Assembly (NCBI RefSeq): GCF_008271695.1
Contig: NZ_VKKY01000003.1
Coordinates: 558,001-622,000 of the forward strand
Direction of reading: 5' to 3'
Length of the DNA stretch: 64,000 bases
Source of the DNA: Rufibacter hautae
Lineage (GTDB): Bacteria > Bacteroidota > Bacteroidia > Cytophagales > Hymenobacteraceae
This document shows, piece by piece, positions 25,356 to 33,996 of the stretch. Made by a program: the position numbers and the translations under genes. Within the stretch, counting starts at the first letter, position 1; every line of letters begins with the position of its first letter. The notes under the pieces were generated by a model. The model saw only the letters and a list, made by a program, of their open reading frames with translations, did not search any database and had not been told where the DNA came from.

Positions 25356-26828
25356 TTAATAGGCTTGGGTCACATCCACAAACTCGCTTCTTTTCCGGGA
25401 GATGGAGTAAAGGCCCATGAAGGTGAGGAAACCGTTCAGAATCAACACCTCAAACCCGAACTCGTAGCCCCAGAACCAATCCACGGAGTTAAGACTGATG
25501 ATGTAGGTTAAGATGGGCGCCAGCACACAGATCAAAGGTACCAGGTTGTCGCGCACAGGGCGGTTGGTGAACACGCCGAAGGAGTAAAGTCCCAGCAGAG
25601 GCCCATAAGTGTAGCCCGCCACTTTGAAAACCGCCTGCACCACGCTCTCGTCGTTCACAATCTTGAAGATGATGATGACAATGGCCATGATTACCGAGAA
25701 ACCCAGGTGCGTCCAGTTCTTCAGCCTCACGCGCTCCGTCTCAGGCCGGTTCTTGAAGTCCAGGAAATCCACGCAGAAGGAGGTGGTCAACGCGGTCAGA
25801 GCCGAGTCTGCCGAGGCGTATGTGATGGCCGTGATGCCCAAAATGAACACAATGCCCATGAACGCCGAGAAGTAGTTCAAGGCCAGGAACGGGAACACGT
25901 TGTCGCCTTTCTCGGGCAGGCCAATGCCATTTGCTTCGCCATACAGGTACAACAAGGCGCCCAGGCTCAGGAACAGGATGTTCACAAACAGGATGATGAT
26001 GGTGAAGGAGAACATGTTTTTCTGCGCCTCCTTCAGGTTTTTGCAGCTCAGGTTCTTCTGCATCATGTCCTGGTCCAGGCCCACCATCACAATAGAGATG
26101 AAAAACCCGGAGAAGAACTGCTTAAAGAAGTACTTGGGATCTTTCACATCCCAGAAAAACACTTGCGAGAACTTGCTCTCGCTGATGGTGTTCACCATGC
26201 CATCGAAAGAAAGGTTCAGGTCCTGCGAGATGGTGATAATGGTGATACCCACGCAGATGAGCATGGCCAGGGTCTGGAAAGTATCGGTCCAGATGATGGT
26301 TTTCATCCCGCCCCTGAACGTATACACCCAAATCAACCCGATGGTGATGATCACGGTCACCTCGAAGGGCACGCCCAGGTTATCGAACACAGCCAGTTGC
26401 AACACCCCCGTTACCAGATACAGGCGAAGGGCCGCGCCCAACGTTCTGGAAAGTAGGAAGAAACCGGCGCCCGTTTTATAGGACCAATACCCGAAACGTT
26501 GCTCCAGGTATGTGTAGATAGACACCAGGTTAAGCCGGTAATACAGAGGCATGAGCACCAGCGCCACCACAAAATACCCCAGCATGTTGCCCAGAATGAG
26601 CTGTAGGTAAGAAAACTGCGCCTTCTCCACCATGCCCGGTACCGAGATAAAAGTCACCCCGGAAAGCGAGGTCCCGATCATCCCGAACGCCACCACGTAC
26701 CACGGCGACTGGCGGTTGGCCAAAAAGAAACTATCGGTGGACTCGCCTTTTTTACTTGTGAGAAACGAGATGAGGATTAGGATACAGAAATAGGCGGCAA
26801 TGATACCCAGGATAAGCGTTGACGACAT
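25356..26828 (-). CDS. Sodium:solute symporter family protein (copy B)
   Basis: 490 residues, same topology and motifs as the paralogue downstream: FFLANRQSPWYVVAFGMIGT, RGGMKTIIWTDTFQTLAM, GLDQDMMQKNLSC, ITYASADSALTALTTSFCVD. It ends with a longer charged tail (RKRSEFVDVTQAY). Each copy has its own leader, and a terminator separates them, so they are probably regulated independently. Inner-membrane sodium-driven uptake; substrate unknown. Confidence 0.9.
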   Translation of the reverse strand: MSSTLILGIIAAYFCILILISFLTSKKGESTDSFFLANRQSPWYVVAFGMIGTSLSGVTFISVPGMVEKAQFSYLQLILGNMLGYFVVALVLMPLYYRLNLVSIYTYLEQRFGYWSYKTGAGFFLLSRTLGAALRLYLVTGVLQLAVFDNLGVPFEVTVIITIGLIWVYTFRGGMKTIIWTDTFQTLAMLICVGITIITISQDLNLSFDGMVNTISESKFSQVFFWDVKDPKYFFKQFFSGFFISIVMVGLDQDMMQKNLSCKNLKEAQKNMFSFTIIILFVNILFLSLGALLYLYGEANGIGLPEKGDNVFPFLALNYFSAFMGIVFILGITAITYASADSALTALTTSFCVDFLDFKNRPETERVRLKNWTHLGFSVIMAIVIIIFKIVNDESVVQAVFKVAGYTYGPLLGLYSFGVFTNRPVRDNLVPLICVLAPILTYIISLNSVDWFWGYEFGFEVLILNGFLTFMGLYSISRKRSEFVDVTQAY

Positions 26829-26874
26829 GTGCAGGGAGGTAGGGTTTTGTGCGTTTTAGTTTTTGGTGCAAAGG

Positions 26875-26882
26875 CAAATATA
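26875..26882 (-). promoter_or_regulatory. Candidate -7 box for symporter B
   Basis: Minus-strand TATATTTG, an exact TAnnTTTG match about 47 nt upstream of the ATG. The -33 element is unclear. Confidence 0.4.
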
Positions 26883-26948
26883 ACCAAAAAAGAATAGGCC
26901 GTAATTGAAAGAACGAGCGCAAAATAGAAGCAGAAAGGCAAAAAGAAA

Positions 26949-26972
26949 CCTTCCCCACTTGCATAGGGAAGG
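26949..26972 (-). terminator. Terminator of the 27007 gene
   Basis: On the minus strand CCTTCCC / GGGAAGG (7 bp) is followed by TTTCTTTTTG. Confidence 0.7.
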
Positions 26973-27006
26973 CTTTTATAGGAAATCTTAAAAACGGCTG
27001 GTTTTC

Positions 27007-27636
27007 TTAGAAGCCCCAGGGAGAGTTGAACCCGCCCGGATATCCGCCACCGTAGCCATAGCCATAACCAGTGTTGCCGCCGTTGCTGTAGCGCACCCCG
27101 CCCGATACCGTGAAGTTAGGCGCCACCTGGTACTGGGCTTGAAAATGGAAGCCTTGGTTAGGCAGTCGGCCGTACGTGAAAGGGTTGCTGTTGTTCCAGC
27201 GGTTCGCCGCCGAAGGGTTCAGGTCTTTCCAGACGCTGCCGCTGAGCAAGAGCCGGTCGGTCATGGCGTATGTACCGCCCACGTGTAACAAGTACTGGCG
27301 ACTAGGGGTGGCCGTCATGAGGGTTGAAGTACCCTCGCCGGTAGCGGTTCTGAAGGTAGGTCCTCCCCAAGTCTGCAGCATGGTCAGGCTACTGAACACG
27401 TGGAACTTGGGTGAAACCTGGTACTGCAGCCGGGGCTCAACATAAGACACCGACCCAAAGTTGCTGAACGCCGCGCCCGCATTGAGGCCGTAGCTCACCC
27501 TAGGCACAAACGGAGCCGATGCTTTGAGCGAGTCAAGGGAAGTAGCGCCAGTAGTTACCTCCTGCGCCTGGCCCGGCAGAACGGCGGCCACCCAAACCAA
27601 TAAGACTAAAAGTGTATGTGTGATTTTGTTTGACAT
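27007..27636 (-). CDS. Small outer-membrane barrel-like exported protein
   Basis: 209 residues, no named family recognised. Signal peptide to about GQAQ. The body alternates short beta-like strands with Tyr/Phe and Gly (SYGLNAGAAFSNFG, YQVSPKFHVFSSLT, QYQVAPNFTVSGGVRYSNGG). It has a Gly-Tyr-rich linker (GYGYGYGGGYPGG) and ends PWGF with a terminal aromatic residue, as in outer-membrane barrels. Stand-alone gene between the symporters and the peptidase. Confidence 0.7.
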   Translation of the reverse strand: MSNKITHTLLVLLVWVAAVLPGQAQEVTTGATSLDSLKASAPFVPRVSYGLNAGAAFSNFGSVSYVEPRLQYQVSPKFHVFSSLTMLQTWGGPTFRTATGEGTSTLMTATPSRQYLLHVGGTYAMTDRLLLSGSVWKDLNPSAANRWNNSNPFTYGRLPNQGFHFQAQYQVAPNFTVSGGVRYSNGGNTGYGYGYGGGYPGGFNSPWGF

Positions 27637-27756
27637 CTTGGATATTGAATGAAAGCTACCGGAAAGCCGGAATGACTTAGGCCGTAGCTACTCTGCTAAG
27701 ATAAAGGTATTTACCCCTCTAACGCAAGAACTCCCCTCAATAGTTTATCCTTTTCC

Positions 27757-27792
27757 GTTTTAGGCCCTCTTTACAGAATTCAGGGGTAAAAC
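27757..27792. repeat. Copy of the 36-nt palindromic repeat
   Basis: GTTTTAGGCCCTCTTTAC then AGAATTCAGGGGTAAAAC, 36 nt. Confidence 0.7.
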
Positions 27793-27825
27793 GGGTGCCC
27801 CCAGGTCAAGCTGTCATTATCGGCC

Positions 27826-27855
27826 GCCCACAAGATCCTTTCAGGATGACAAAAA
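27826..27855. repeat. Half copy of the TGTCATCCTG-family arm
   Basis: GCCCACAAGATCCTTTC followed by AGGATGACAAAAA. This is a single right arm, without a recognisable partner except a possible CTGTCAT at 27811. Confidence 0.6.
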
Positions 27856-27901
27856 GGGAGGTGTAGGATGGCAGGAGGCGGTTTGTATTATAAAGAATAA
27901 A

Positions 27902-27937
27902 CCTCCTTTATAGAGTTTTTCATCTCTATAAAGGAGG
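27902..27937. terminator. 14-bp terminator of the M61 peptidase gene
   Basis: CCTCCTTTATAGAG and its exact complement around an 8-nt loop, just after the stop at 27956 on the minus strand. Confidence 0.75.
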
Positions 27938-27955
27938 CATAATGTGATAAGGTAT

Positions 27956-29788
27956 CTACTTACTTTTCCTAGCTAACCAAGCTTCTCTTCGGGCTTTGGC
28001 TGCTTTGGAAACCGTCTGGTTTACTTTCTCCAGTGGTACCAGTTCCAGTTGAGGGTCTTGGGCCAGCGTAAGCGGCACGGTTTTCTTCGTGCCCTGCTGA
28101 ATTACCTCCAGCTGCACCTGATCACCGGGTTTAAATTTGGTCAGAAGGCTGTCCAAGGTTTTCTCCGAGGTTAGTTTCTGGCCATTCAGGGTTAGAAGGA
28201 CATCGTCGCGGTCCAGGCCTACTTTGTAGAGTGGGCTGTTGGCGAAGGTGCCCTGGGCAATGGTAGCCTGGTCGTTCTGGAACTTGAATCCTTCCCAACC
28301 CAGCACAGCATTGTTTGAAGCCTGCAAAGCCAAGCCCATTTCACGGGCCAGCGCCTCGTAAGGGATGGTCTCTTTGCCGTAAATGTGCCGTTTAAAGAAA
28401 TTCTGGGCAAAAGCAGGGTCCTTGGTCAAGTCGCCGAGGGCGCGTTCCAGATCTGGCAGGGTGTAGGGCTTCTCGGGTTTGCCGTGGCGCTGCCAGAGCA
28501 GGCGCATGTAGTCATCCAGGCTCAGGTTCTTGAACTTGGTGCGCAGCGTGAAGTCCAAGCCCATGGCGATGGCGTTGCCGTAGGTGTAGTAGGAAATGTA
28601 GGTGTTGGTGCGGTTGGTAGGGTCCACAGAGCGCGAGGCGTCTACAAACGGCGCCTGCTGGCTCATCTCCACCGGCGAGAAATAATCTTTTCCCGGGGAC
28701 ACCTTCACCGCCGTGATAGGATAGGCGGCATTCTTGAGGTAATCGGCTTGCGGGGAAACCCCGGCCCGTTCCATGAGCAGCGTACCGTAATAGCTGGTGA
28801 AGCCTTCGGCCAGCCACAGTTCCCCGCTCATATTAGCATCCGCGAAGTTGAATGGCTCCAGAGTCTGAGGCCGGATGCGCTCCACGTTCCAGGCGTGGAA
28901 AAACTCATGCGACAAGGTGCTCAGGTTGGGGTTCATGCCAGTCTCCAGCGAACGTGAGCTGGTAATTACGGTGGAGTTGCGGTGCTCCATGCCATCGCCC
29001 GGGGTGCCGGGCAGGTAACAGGCGATAAAGGTGTACTCCCCGAAATCAAAGGCTGGTAACTCCCCAAACACCGCCTGCGCCTCGGCCACGATGCGCTTGG
29101 CGCGGTTGGTGTACTCGTCCAGTTGCTCCTGGGTGCCGTTGTGGTGCAGGCCTATCTTTATTTTCTGGGTGCGGTCTTTCTCTTTCACGGTCCACTCGCG
29201 CCACTGCAGGTTGGCCAGTTCGGTGGGGCTATCCATGAAGTACTGGAAGTCGGGGGCCGAGAAGGTGAGCGGCGCGGCTTCGGGCTTGAGTTGGGTAGCC
29301 GCGGTCCAGTTCTGACCGGCCGGTGGCGTGAACTTCACCTGAATAGGCGCTTTCTCCAGGCCGTTGGCGTACATGAACGTAGCCGGGGCGTTCAGGTGAG
29401 CGTGGGTGGTATTCACCCCTGCATAGGTACCATCTGGGTGGTCAGCGAAGAGGGTGTATTTCACGGTCACGGTGCCATCGTGGCCCGAGACGTTCCACTG
29501 GTGCAGGTTGGGGCGGTTCACTTGCAAGGATCGGCCCTGCCCATCGGTAGCCTGCACGTTGTACACGTTCTTGGCGAATTCATGCAAGGCGTAGCGCCCG
29601 GGAGAGGAGCGGGCCATGCGCACTTCCAGCACCGGCGCCGTCACGCCTTTGAAGGTGGCGGTAATGGTGGCTTCGCGGTGGGCCGCGTTTTCAAAAGAGA
29701 CCTGGTAGTTGACGCTCTGTTGCGCCATCACGGGAGTAGCAAACGCCAGGGCCGCCGCGGCCAAGGCAGTGAAGAGGGTTTTCTTCAT
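27956..29788 (-). CDS. M61-family metallopeptidase with C-terminal PDZ domain
   Basis: 610 residues from the ATG at 29788 (MKKTLFTALAAAALAFATPVMAQ, a clear signal peptide); an upstream ATG at 29824 would only mask this signal. Glycyl aminopeptidase-like M61 family: zinc motif HEFFHAWNVERIRP (about 294-307) with the downstream glutamate in LAEGFTSYY. A PDZ domain occupies roughly 500-580 (SPLYKVGLDRDDVLLTLNG). Exported, probably periplasmic peptide turnover. The 29848 methyltransferase ends 59 bp upstream on the same strand. Confidence 0.92.
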   Translation of the reverse strand: MKKTLFTALAAAALAFATPVMAQQSVNYQVSFENAAHREATITATFKGVTAPVLEVRMARSSPGRYALHEFAKNVYNVQATDGQGRSLQVNRPNLHQWNVSGHDGTVTVKYTLFADHPDGTYAGVNTTHAHLNAPATFMYANGLEKAPIQVKFTPPAGQNWTAATQLKPEAAPLTFSAPDFQYFMDSPTELANLQWREWTVKEKDRTQKIKIGLHHNGTQEQLDEYTNRAKRIVAEAQAVFGELPAFDFGEYTFIACYLPGTPGDGMEHRNSTVITSSRSLETGMNPNLSTLSHEFFHAWNVERIRPQTLEPFNFADANMSGELWLAEGFTSYYGTLLMERAGVSPQADYLKNAAYPITAVKVSPGKDYFSPVEMSQQAPFVDASRSVDPTNRTNTYISYYTYGNAIAMGLDFTLRTKFKNLSLDDYMRLLWQRHGKPEKPYTLPDLERALGDLTKDPAFAQNFFKRHIYGKETIPYEALAREMGLALQASNNAVLGWEGFKFQNDQATIAQGTFANSPLYKVGLDRDDVLLTLNGQKLTSEKTLDSLLTKFKPGDQVQLEVIQQGTKKTVPLTLAQDPQLELVPLEKVNQTVSKAAKARREAWLARKSK

Positions 29789-29847
29789 GGAGAAGGATGT
29801 TTCAACCCCCAAGATACACATCAAAGCCGGAATCTTCCAATTGGCTT

Positions 29848-30504
29848 CTATTTAGTTGCCTTCCGGAAAACCTGGGCGCAAATGAAGTTCTCGAAGAAGA
29901 ACGCCTGACGATGGGGTTTATAGCCCAGTTTGGCGTAAAGCGCCTCAAACGGCGGCAGTTCCCTGGCCGGGATATCGCTGACGACCCTGAAGAAGCGGTA
30001 CATGCCCCACAGCATCGGTTTTTGCCACAGTTTCTGGCCAGCGGATGTGCCCATCTGGAAATCGGTGTGGAGCCAGAGGCCGGCCGGCAGCAGGGCCTGG
30101 TCCAGCCGCTGCATCATGGTGAAGGCTATCTCAGAAGGGAAAAGGTCCAGCACAAAAGGCGTGAGCACCACATGGAACCTCTCCTCGGGCCGCAGATTCG
30201 CCTCGGTGCCCAGCCTGAACTCCACCTCGGCCTGGGCCGATGTTTGGGTCAGTCTTTTTTGGGCCTGCGCCATCATTTTGGCGGAGGGCTCCAGGAACAG
30301 CACGTGGCTGGGTTGGCTTTGACGCAGGAGTTCAGGCAGAATCCAACCAGAGCCGCCCCCCAGAACCAAAACCCGCGCACCTTCCGGAATTAAAGTAAGG
30401 AAGTGTGCCTGCGCCTGCTTTTGCGCTTTGCCATAGACCAACTGTGCCAGGGCGTCATACACCGGCGCAATGAAGTTGAAGTCTGGGGCGCGATTGGGCT
30501 GCAT
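29848..30504 (-). CDS. Class I SAM-dependent methyltransferase
   Basis: 218 residues. SAM-binding motif I is VLVLGGGSGWILPELL (about 45-60), with the acidic loop LEPSAKMM. The start DFNFIAPVYDALAQLVYG is similar to UbiE/small-molecule methyltransferases. Cytoplasmic; substrate unknown. It may be read together with the M61 gene (59 bp apart). A 36-nt palindrome sits just upstream of its start. Confidence 0.82.
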   Translation of the reverse strand: MQPNRAPDFNFIAPVYDALAQLVYGKAQKQAQAHFLTLIPEGARVLVLGGGSGWILPELLRQSQPSHVLFLEPSAKMMAQAQKRLTQTSAQAEVEFRLGTEANLRPEERFHVVLTPFVLDLFPSEIAFTMMQRLDQALLPAGLWLHTDFQMGTSAGQKLWQKPMLWGMYRFFRVVSDIPARELPPFEALYAKLGYKPHRQAFFFENFICAQVFRKATK

Positions 30505-30525
30505 CTAAGAAAAGTAGCTGGTGCC

Positions 30526-30561
30526 GTTTTGGGGCTGTTTTCTCAAAAGTAACCTAGAAAC
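30526..30561. repeat. Copy of the 36-nt palindromic repeat
   Basis: GTTTTGGGGCTGTTTTC then TCAAAAGTAACCTAGAAAC, 36 nt, 22 bp upstream of the methyltransferase start. Confidence 0.7.
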
Positions 30562-30580
30562 TAGTTCCCGCTAACATAAA

Positions 30581-30621
30581 AGCAAGAAACCGGCGGAAGA
30601 TTGTCCGACCGGTTTCTTGCT
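30581..30621. terminator. 13-bp hairpin downstream of the CinA-C gene
   Basis: AGCAAGAAACCGG / CCGGTTTCTTGCT with a 15-nt loop. It lies after the CinA-C stop on the minus strand. Confidence 0.65.
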
Positions 30622-30729
30622 CCTGTATCGTTACTTAGCCATTTTTGAAGTAGAGTGGATTATGGCTTTTGAAGTTCCAACCAAAATCAGCAGGGCTAAC
30701 CTGTTTTATAGCTAAGACAATTCCTTCCT

Positions 30730-30765
30730 GTTTTAGGCTTGGTTTTCTGAAATTGTCCCGAAAAC
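30730..30765. repeat. Copy of the 36-nt palindromic repeat
   Basis: GTTTTAGGCTTGGTTTTC then TGAAATTGTCCCGAAAAC, 36 nt. Confidence 0.7.
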
Positions 30766-30829
30766 AGTGGCGGCCAAATTATCTGCTCAGAGAGAGTTCG
30801 CGCTGAACCGATATGGATTAGAAGACACC

Positions 30830-31327
30830 TTATACGGCATGCTGATAGTGCCGGTCAACGGTATCGTTGAGTTTGTTGAAGATGAAATCCTGGGCTTGGT
30901 CACGCATTTTCTGGGCATCGCCTTTGAAAACCTGGCGGTATTCTTCCACTTTGTCTTTGAAGAGAATGGAGATGAAGGTAGTCCCGATGGGTTTTTCGGC
31001 GGTCTCGGAGCCGCCCTGCCCGAAGAGGCCGGTGACGGCGATGCAGACATCGGCTTTGAGGAGTTTGTAGAGACCCTGCACCATCTCGTTGGTGACCTGC
31101 TGGCTCTCGGCGGTGAAGAGTTTGAGGGTTTCGTTTTTCACGCCCAGCACCTTGATTTTGGCCTGTGCGCTATAGGTGACCATGCTGCCCAGAAAGACAT
31201 CGGTGGTACCGGTGGCCTCGCTGAGCGCCGATGCCAGGCTGCCGCCGGTGCAGCTTTCGGCAAAAGCCAGGGAGAGGTCCTTGTCTTTCAGTTTCATGAT
31301 GAGTTGGGTCAGTTCTTCTGGTTTCAT
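30830..31327 (-). CDS. CinA C-terminal domain protein, nicotinamide-nucleotide amidase (PncC-like)
   Basis: 165 residues from the ATG at 31327 (MKPEELTQLIMKLKDKD). A longer in-frame extension to 31471 has no family support and crosses a 36-nt palindrome, so I reject it. Family motifs: AESCTGGSLASALSE (about 20-34, active-site serine), GSMVTYSAQAK, and AVTGLFGQGGS. It deamidates nicotinamide mononucleotide in the pyridine nucleotide cycle. Stand-alone CinA-C rather than the long two-domain CinA. Confidence 0.88.
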   Translation of the reverse strand: MKPEELTQLIMKLKDKDLSLAFAESCTGGSLASALSEATGTTDVFLGSMVTYSAQAKIKVLGVKNETLKLFTAESQQVTNEMVQGLYKLLKADVCIAVTGLFGQGGSETAEKPIGTTFISILFKDKVEEYRQVFKGDAQKMRDQAQDFIFNKLNDTVDRHYQHAV

Positions 31328-31438
31328 ACGGTTTCCTGTTTGGCCTATGAGGCATGATACTGTTTTTAGGGGCGTGGGTTGCCCAAAGGCTGCAGCCCAA
31401 CATGGGCATGGCTGGTTACGTATTTGAAGAATCTTGTC

Positions 31439-31474
31439 GTTTAAGGCGCTGTTTTCTGAAAACAACCCCAAAAC
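31439..31474. repeat. Copy of the 36-nt palindromic repeat
   Basis: GTTTAAGGCGCTGTTTTC then TGAAAACAACCCCAAAAC, 36 nt. Lies between the divergent CinA-C and PAP2 genes, 24 bp before the PAP2 start. Confidence 0.8.
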
Positions 31475-31497
31475 GGCCGTTGCCTTGACTTGAGACT

Positions 31498-32217
31498 ATG
31501 AAAAAAAGATTTCGGAAATTTGTGGCCAGTACCGCGTTGTTCACCGTGGAGTTGGTAGTGATCTGGACGGTGTTCATTCTATGCTTGGTGGTTTTCTTCT
31601 GGCTGGCCAAGGAGGTGCTGCCGGGCCAGGAACTTAAATTTGACAGCAAGGCCTTTGCCTGGGCCGATGATCGGGCCTCGCCCAGCCTGACTGAGTTTAT
31701 CAAAGGCATCACGTTTCTGGCGTCGCGTAACTTCATCTCAGGTGCAGGGCTCATGCTCATCGGGTATTTCCTGTTTGTGAAAAAGCACAAGTGGTACTCT
31801 GTGAAAGTGCCCGTGATTGCGGTGGGCAGTATCTCCCTGAACCTGATTCTCAAGTACCTGTTCAATAGACCAAGGCCGCTGGTGCCGCACCTGGTGGAGT
31901 CTTACGGACTCAGTTTCCCCAGCGGGCACGCCATGATCAGCGCCTCGTTTTACGGCTTGCTAATTTACCTGGTCTACAAGAGCGTGGAGGAAGCCGCCTG
32001 GCGCTTTCTGCTCATCACCCTGCTCGCCTTGCTGATCTTGTTTATCGGGTTTAGCCGGGTGTACCTGCACGTGCACTACGCCACCGATGTGCTAGCAGGG
32101 CTGGCCGCGGGCCTGGGTTGGGTCATTCTGGCGATCTTCCTGCTGAACCGCATGGAGAAATTCTCCAAGCGCAACCTAAACCCCGTGGTGAAAGGCGAAG
32201 GGCAGGTGGTGTCCTGA
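31498..32217 (+). CDS. PAP2-family membrane phosphatase (copy 1)
   Basis: 239 residues, six predicted membrane helices. The three PAP2 phosphatase motifs are intact: KYLFNRPRP (about 119-127), PSGHAM (about 140-145) and SRVYLHVHYATDV (about 184-196). The likely role is dephosphorylation of a lipid phosphate such as undecaprenyl pyrophosphate or phosphatidylglycerol phosphate at the outer face of the inner membrane. A close paralogue lies 4 kb downstream at 36249. Confidence 0.9.
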   Translation: MKKRFRKFVASTALFTVELVVIWTVFILCLVVFFWLAKEVLPGQELKFDSKAFAWADDRASPSLTEFIKGITFLASRNFISGAGLMLIGYFLFVKKHKWYSVKVPVIAVGSISLNLILKYLFNRPRPLVPHLVESYGLSFPSGHAMISASFYGLLIYLVYKSVEEAAWRFLLITLLALLILFIGFSRVYLHVHYATDVLAGLAAGLGWVILAIFLLNRMEKFSKRNLNPVVKGEGQVVS

Positions 32218-32290
32218 AAAATAAGTGCCTGAGCGCGTGGAGGAAATAAAAACTGGTGATGTTTTTGATCAAAAAAAGTAAGCACAGGTA

Positions 32291-32320
32291 TTGCAGATAA
32301 AGAAAAAGTAGGTAGTTTTG
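32291..32320 (+). promoter_or_regulatory. Bacteroidota-type promoter of tRNA-Leu
   Basis: TTG (32291-32293), 19 nt, then TAGTTTTG (32313-32320). Both boxes fit the phylum consensus exactly, 30 nt before the tRNA. Confidence 0.75.
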
Positions 32321-32350
32321 TGCTCCCTAAAGCAATGAAGGGGCATTGAT

Positions 32351-32432
32351 GCGCTGGTGGCGAAATTGGTAGACGCACTGTCTTCAGGTGGCAGCGCCTT
32401 CGGGTGTGGGAGTTCGACTCTCCCCCAGCGCA
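32351..32432 (+). tRNA. tRNA-Leu (anticodon CAG)
   Basis: Acceptor stem GCGCTGG/CCAGCGC with discriminator A. The anticodon stem CTGTC/GGCAG encloses the loop TTCAGGT, giving anticodon CAG (codon CTG). The variable arm is long, as in class II tRNAs, and the T arm carries GTTCGACTC. CCA is not encoded. A terminator follows directly. Confidence 0.95.
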
Positions 32433-32443
32433 CAAAAAGAAGA

Positions 32444-32475
32444 GCCTTGTAACTGAAAAGTTGCAAGGCTTTTTT
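32444..32475 (+). terminator. Terminator of tRNA-Leu
   Basis: GCCTTGTAAC / GTTGCAAGGC (10 bp, one G-T pair), loop TGAAAA, then a T-rich run. Confidence 0.85.
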
Positions 32476-32640
32476 GTTTTGGTGTGTGTGAAAGAGTGCG
32501 TAATAAAAAAAACGTGATTCTCACGAGAATCTAAAGAGTATACAACAAGGTTTTAACTCTAGGCAAGTTTCTCTATAAATTGCGCCTAATACATACTCAG
32601 TTACTCATCTAGTTAAAAGTATAATAAATAATAGATTCAA

Positions 32641-33567
32641 ATGAAAATACGATTACTCTTTCTTGCAGTGCTTCTTCTTACCGGTTTGCAGTCCTTCGCC
32701 CAATATGTGGGGAAGGCAAAGGATTTTGCTGAGTTCACGAAGCGCCCTCTCTTAGTGGTGCTGCCTGAAATCAAGGATGGCTCAGACATAAAATCTGTCG
32801 TGAAAATGAAGGAGGTTATCAAGAGCAGTTTCAGCGGCTTCTGGACTCTCCAGAAGCAAATCTCCTTTCTGTCCCAGGCAGAGTTTAAGGCCATGAAGAA
32901 GAACAAGAAAAAGGAAGCCTTTGCCGTGGTTAGCTTCCCAACCGTGCATGTTGCAAAAGGCAGTTTCACGCCTAACGGCCCTAGGTCAATGGGCTCGCCA
33001 ACCCAATTCAAATATGAAACCACTGCTAGTTTTGACGTGAACTTGATGCTTATGGGCCTTTCCGAGGATGCCCTCTCCAATGACTGGATCTATAGCCACC
33101 CCTTTGCCACTGATTACCCTACGGAGGGAAACATGGCCAGTACCCTGTTGCTGGCGCAAAACATAGTTGTGAAAGGTGCTAAGGAAAGCGAGGAAATCTC
33201 TTTCCCAAAGGAAGCCAAGGAGAACGCATCCAAACTGAAGAACCTGACTCTTTTGATTGATAAAGCAAAACTTGGAAGTAACGTCACAGAGCAGGAGATA
33301 AAGGCCGCCTATGGGTTACCTTTCAAGGTGGTGGAGACGAGCGTGGTAGATGATGCCATCCTCAACAAGACACCCGGATTCGCCTATGTCTATATGCTCC
33401 CTAATTCCGCGGGTGGGAAAAACCTCCAGTTGCAGTTGGTGCTGGATACCGATAAGAGTCAGGTGATTTCCGTTTCCATGCCCGCTACCTTCAGGGTAGG
33501 CAACATCAGAGGTAAGGAGATTAAAGAGGGAAACTTGAAGGATTATGTCAGCTATATAAAAAATTAG
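32641..33567 (+). CDS. Exported protein of unknown function
   Basis: 308 residues, not recognised. Signal peptide cleaved after SFAQ (about residue 20). The body is lysine-rich and mixed alpha/beta, with no cysteine or metal motif that I can see. FPKEAKENASKLKNLTLLIDK suggests an amphipathic helix. It is transcribed away from the tRNA gene and converges on the small gene at 33615; the shared hairpin at 33586-33611 serves both. Confidence 0.75.
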   Translation: MKIRLLFLAVLLLTGLQSFAQYVGKAKDFAEFTKRPLLVVLPEIKDGSDIKSVVKMKEVIKSSFSGFWTLQKQISFLSQAEFKAMKKNKKKEAFAVVSFPTVHVAKGSFTPNGPRSMGSPTQFKYETTASFDVNLMLMGLSEDALSNDWIYSHPFATDYPTEGNMASTLLLAQNIVVKGAKESEEISFPKEAKENASKLKNLTLLIDKAKLGSNVTEQEIKAAYGLPFKVVETSVVDDAILNKTPGFAYVYMLPNSAGGKNLQLQLVLDTDKSQVISVSMPATFRVGNIRGKEIKEGNLKDYVSYIKN

Positions 33568-33585
33568 TAACAACAGGAATAGCAG

Positions 33586-33611
33586 AAAAGCCCCGGTCTC
33601 TCGAGGCTTTT
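33586..33611. terminator. Shared bidirectional terminator
   Basis: AAAAGCC / GGCTTTT stem with a 12-nt loop, followed by T on the plus strand and A-derived T on the minus strand. It lies between convergent genes. Confidence 0.75.
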
Positions 33612-33614
33612 TTG

Positions 33615-33827
33615 TTAACCGAAAACTACTACCAGGTTATCCCCACCTTCGGTTGGCATGATGCGCCTCTTTCTGGTAAGATCCCTTTGAAGCTGTAACC
33701 CCAATCTTCCGCCTGGGTCTAGAACGCCCGCTCCCCTAAGAATTTCACTGAATTCAATTTCTTCGTGGACCAGCGCTGGAAGGACCTGCTCTACCGCCTG
33801 TAATGCTTGTTCGTAGGTATGTGTCAT
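33615..33827 (-). CDS. Small protein of unknown function
   Basis: 70 residues from the ATG at 33827 (MTHTYEQALQAVEQVL); an ATG at 33872 is possible but adds a segment with no helical continuity. The first half is a helical acidic stretch. The second half, GRLGLQLQRDLTRKRRIMP, is basic, and the end GGDNLVVVFG is hydrophobic. No family is recognised. Convergent with the exported protein gene to its left. Confidence 0.5.
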   Translation of the reverse strand: MTHTYEQALQAVEQVLPALVHEEIEFSEILRGAGVLDPGGRLGLQLQRDLTRKRRIMPTEGGDNLVVVFG

Positions 33828-33956
33828 GATATCTTTTAAGTGATTGATGATTACTGTTAAAAGATATGCCATCCTGTCTTCAGGTGGTTACCCATGAAGT
33901 GCTTTGTTCATGTTTTCGTTTCTATTGTATACCATCATCATTTATCTAACAACCGC

Positions 33957-33964
33957 TATCTTTG
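33957..33964 (+). promoter_or_regulatory. Candidate -7 box for the lipoprotein pair
   Basis: TATCTTTG, an exact TAnnTTTG match 32 nt upstream of the ATG at 33997. No convincing -33 TTG at the usual spacing. Confidence 0.5.
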
Positions 33965-33996
33965 GGAAACTTCAAATAATCCCAATATTCAATTAA

